From Streptosporangium sandarakinum (lineage in GTDB: Bacteria > Actinomycetota > Actinomycetes > Streptosporangiales > Streptosporangiaceae), in the NCBI RefSeq assembly GCF_013409935.1, contig NZ_JACCCO010000001.1, positions 868,001 through 932,000 of the forward strand: 64,000 nucleotides of DNA, in the 5' to 3' direction. The position numbers and the translations under genes are program-made. The notes under the pieces were generated by a model that did no database searches, was not told the origin of the DNA, and saw nothing but the letters and a program-made list of their open reading frames with translations. Of this stretch, positions 62,068 to 64,000 are shown one piece after another; positions within the stretch are counted from its first letter, which is position 1; each line of letters begins with the position of its first letter.

Positions 62068-63225
62068 TCAGGAGGCCGGGTCGGCCGCGACAACGCGGCG
62101 GAACACGGCCTTCTCCGCGCCGCGGACCGCCAGGGTCAGCGTGACGAAGTCGTCCCTGGGGCCGGGCTCGGCGCCGTCGGCGCGGCCGACCCAGGCCAGG
62201 CCGGCGTAGTGGCCCATGGCGTAGCCGCTGCCCTCGGTGTATCCCCCGGACGGGAAGACCGCCTTGCCCGACTGCGGCGCCTTGACCCAACCGCCCCGGT
62301 ACGCCGTGGTCATCCCCTGGACGAGCCCGTCGGCGGAGGCGGCGTCGCGGAGGTTGAACAGGGCGTACATCGCGACGTAGCGGCCGTCGGCACTGGTGTA
62401 GAGACCCCGGGCGACCTGCGTGCACCCGCTCTGGGCGAGCCGGTCGGCGAGCTGCCCCCAGGCCGCCCCCGAGCAGCCGGCGCCCAGGTCGGTGGCGGCC
62501 AGCCGCAGGGTGACCTTACCCTCCTTGACGGTCCTGGCCGCGAAGACGTCCTTGACCGTCAGCGGCTTGGGGTCGGCCTTGCTCTGCGCGATCGGCGTGA
62601 ACAGCTTCGGTGACGCCCAGCCCTTGTAGACGTCGGGCCTGGGCCGGGTGACCAGCGCGGCGGTGGTGGCCCGCTCGGGAACGACGTCCTGGCCCAGCGA
62701 GCCGACGACGAGGACCACGGCGACGATGGTGCCCACCACCCCGGCCAGCACCGCGGCCGCGACGACGGCCCGCCGCTGGAACGGGGTCAGGCCCCACTCC
62801 TCCAGCCGGGAGCCGCTGTCGAAGCGGTTCTCGGGCCGGGATCTCTCGGAGCGGGGCTTCTCCGGGCGGGGCTTCTCGGAACGGGACCTCTCCGGGCGGG
62901 ACCTGCCGCGGGCCCTGGACCCCCGGCCGGCCGTAGACCCCGCGCTCCTCGCGGTCTCCTCCGCGAACTCCGCGGCCCCCCTCGGGTCCGCCGCGGGCGG
63001 GACGGCGGAGGCGTCCCGGGCGGGCGTGCCCGGGAAGGCGGGGGCGCCCCCGGCGTACGCCTCCCGGAAGAAGGGGTCGTCCGCGGCGGGGCCGGGCGGG
63101 AAGGGACCGTCCAGGAAGGGGGTGTCCGGGGCGGCGGAGCCGGGCGGGAAGGGGACGCCCGGAGCCTCGGGGGCGGCCGGTCTGGAGGCGCCGCGACGGC
63201 GCTTGCGCCCGGGGGGAGTCGTCAC
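62068..63225 (-). CDS. Single-pass membrane protein with long charged N-terminus
   Basis: A 385-residue protein. The first about 165 residues are disordered: Pro/Ala-rich, then Arg/Glu/Ser repeats (RPERSRSEKPRPEKPRSERSRPE) that look cytoplasmic. A membrane helix follows (RRAVVAAAVLAGVVGTIVAVVLVVGSLG). The outer domain has paired Cys (GAGCSGAAWGQL, QSGCTQVARGLYTSADGRYVAMYALFNLRDAASADGLV) and matches the shorter paralogue downstream. GTG 63225 overlaps the stop of the VIT-family gene, so the two are probably cotranscribed. No function is assigned. Confidence 0.82.
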   Translation of the reverse strand: MTTPPGRKRRRGASRPAAPEAPGVPFPPGSAAPDTPFLDGPFPPGPAADDPFFREAYAGGAPAFPGTPARDASAVPPAADPRGAAEFAEETARSAGSTAGRGSRARGRSRPERSRSEKPRPEKPRSERSRPENRFDSGSRLEEWGLTPFQRRAVVAAAVLAGVVGTIVAVVLVVGSLGQDVVPERATTAALVTRPRPDVYKGWASPKLFTPIAQSKADPKPLTVKDVFAARTVKEGKVTLRLAATDLGAGCSGAAWGQLADRLAQSGCTQVARGLYTSADGRYVAMYALFNLRDAASADGLVQGMTTAYRGGWVKAPQSGKAVFPSGGYTEGSGYAMGHYAGLAWVGRADGAEPGPRDDFVTLTLAVRGAEKAVFRRVVAADPAS

Positions 63226-63938
63226 AGGCCGGCTCCTCCCAGGAGGCTGCCCAGGCCGAACGTCAGCGCCGCGGCGACCGCGCCGACCAGGAGCTGACGC
63301 AGGCCGCTGTACCACCAGCTGCGCGCGGTGACCCGGGAGACCAGGGCGCCCGCGCCGAACAGGGACAGGCAGGACAGCACCGCCGGCCAGACCAGGCTGG
63401 TGACGCCCAGCAGGTACGGAAGGAGCGGCAGCAGCGCGCCCAGGCTGAAGGACAGGAAGGAGGAGATCGCTGCGATCTTCGGCGAGGGGAGGTCGTCGGG
63501 GGTGACTCCCAGCTCGGCGCTGGCGTGCACCTCCAGCGCCTTCTCCGGATTGAGGGAGATCTGCCGGGCCACCTCGGCGGCCAGCGCGGGTTCGACGCCG
63601 CGCGACTCGTAGAGCCTGGCCAGCTCGTCCTGCTCGGCCTGCGGGTTGCGCTCCAGCTCGCGCCGCTCGATGTCGATCTCGGCGATGGCGAGCTCGCGCT
63701 GGCTGGCCACCGAGACGTACTCGCCGCCGGCCATCGAGAACGCGCCCGCCGCCAGCCCGGCCACCCCGGCCAGCACGACGACCTTGGTGCTGGAGGTGCC
63801 GCCGGCCACGCCGGCGATCAGGGCGAAATTGGAGACGAGACCGTCCATCGCGCCGAACACCGAGGGCCGCAGCCAGCCGCCGTTGACGTCACGGTGCTCG
63901 TGATGGATCTCGGCACGCGTGCCGGACCCTCCGCTCAT
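63222..63938 (-). CDS. VIT1/CCC1-family transporter
   Basis: A 238-residue membrane protein of the vacuolar-iron-transporter family. The N-terminal block VNGGWLRPSVFGAMDGLVSNFALIAGVAGG is diagnostic, followed by AGAFSMAGGEYVSVASQRELAIAEI. A cytoplasmic Glu-rich helical pair (IERRELERNPQAEQDELARLYESRG) and three further membrane helices complete it. Family members export Fe2+ or Mn2+ from the cytosol. ATG 63938 overlaps the stop of the upstream gene and its own stop overlaps the next start. Confidence 0.93.
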   Translation of the reverse strand: MSGGSGTRAEIHHEHRDVNGGWLRPSVFGAMDGLVSNFALIAGVAGGTSSTKVVVLAGVAGLAAGAFSMAGGEYVSVASQRELAIAEIDIERRELERNPQAEQDELARLYESRGVEPALAAEVARQISLNPEKALEVHASAELGVTPDDLPSPKIAAISSFLSFSLGALLPLLPYLLGVTSLVWPAVLSCLSLFGAGALVSRVTARSWWYSGLRQLLVGAVAAALTFGLGSLLGGAGL

Positions 63939-64000
63939 CGTTTCTCTTTCCGACCGTCGGACGCAGCCTCCGCGACCCCCTTCCGGGAGTCGGCGGGCTC
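63935..64000 (-). CDS. C-terminal fragment of an upstream gene (cut by window edge)
   Basis: An open frame enters from the right edge and ends DGRKEKR-stop at 63935, overlapping the VIT-family ATG (ATGA). Only 21 charged residues are visible. Coupled translation suggests the same operon. The charged tail would suit a membrane enzyme such as a prolipoprotein diacylglyceryl transferase, often nearby in actinomycetes, but this is a guess. Confidence 0.45.
   Translation of the reverse strand, partial: EPADSRKGVAEAASDGRKEKR

Overview
The window is very GC-rich DNA with third-codon-position G/C bias, many GTG and TTG starts and overlapping start/stop codons. This is typical of a filamentous actinomycete. 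The pairing of a PdtaR-type ANTAR regulator with a branched-chain amino-acid transporter, pyruvate kinase and gltBD suggests a Streptosporangiales- or Streptomyces-like chromosome; the genus cannot be fixed from the sequence alone.

Layout. (1) 1-5.5 kb is core: a minus-strand liv operon (livK, livH, livM, livG; livG runs off the left edge), an ANTAR response regulator and a tRNA with anticodon CAA. (2) 5.5-6.3 kb is a free-standing HTH/LAGLIDADG endonuclease-like gene beside the tRNA. (3) 6.9-34.3 kb is a plus-strand biosynthetic operon: NRPS1 (A-PCP-C-A-PCP), a PKS module (KS-AT-KR-DH-carrier), an MbtH-like protein, NRPS2 (C-A-PCP), NRPS3 (C-A-PCP-C-A-PCP), NRPS4 (C-A-PCP-TE) and an MFS exporter. 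Most junctions are overlapped or translationally coupled. (4) 34.5-40.9 kb is an island of small divergent regulator/enzyme pairs (MarR/SnoaL-like plus cupin, TetR/VOC, LysR/amino-acid racemase, XRE/methionine aminopeptidase). (5) 41.0-48.0 kb is a second, minus-strand biosynthetic arm: free ACP, NRPS5, a type II thioesterase and an LLM flavin oxidoreductase. NRPS5 is a glycine module carrying a collapsed KS-AT relic at its N-terminus. (6) 48.3-64 kb is core again: hemerythrin-like protein, pyruvate kinase, a secreted subtilase, an O-methyltransferase, gltD/gltB, a BpsA-like enzyme, two paralogous membrane proteins and a VIT/CCC1-family protein.

How the parts may work together (inference). 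NRPS1 starts on an amino acid without a leading condensation domain and adds a second residue. The PKS adds one malonate, reduces and dehydrates it. NRPS2-4 then add Ser, a probably cationic residue, Ser and Ser, and a TE with a Cys nucleophile releases the chain. Ser and Gly calls come from residues I read at the specificity positions of the A domains. The second arm would activate Gly and could feed or modify the same product. No epimerization or methylation domains and no phosphopantetheinyl transferase were seen.

The most unusual features are the KS-AT relic fused to NRPS5, two thioesterases with Cys at the nucleophile position (one also lacking the usual His), widespread in-frame minisatellite-like insertions in the megasynthase loops, near-identical blocks shared by two Ser A domains, and placement of the whole 43-kb region between a tRNA and pyk.
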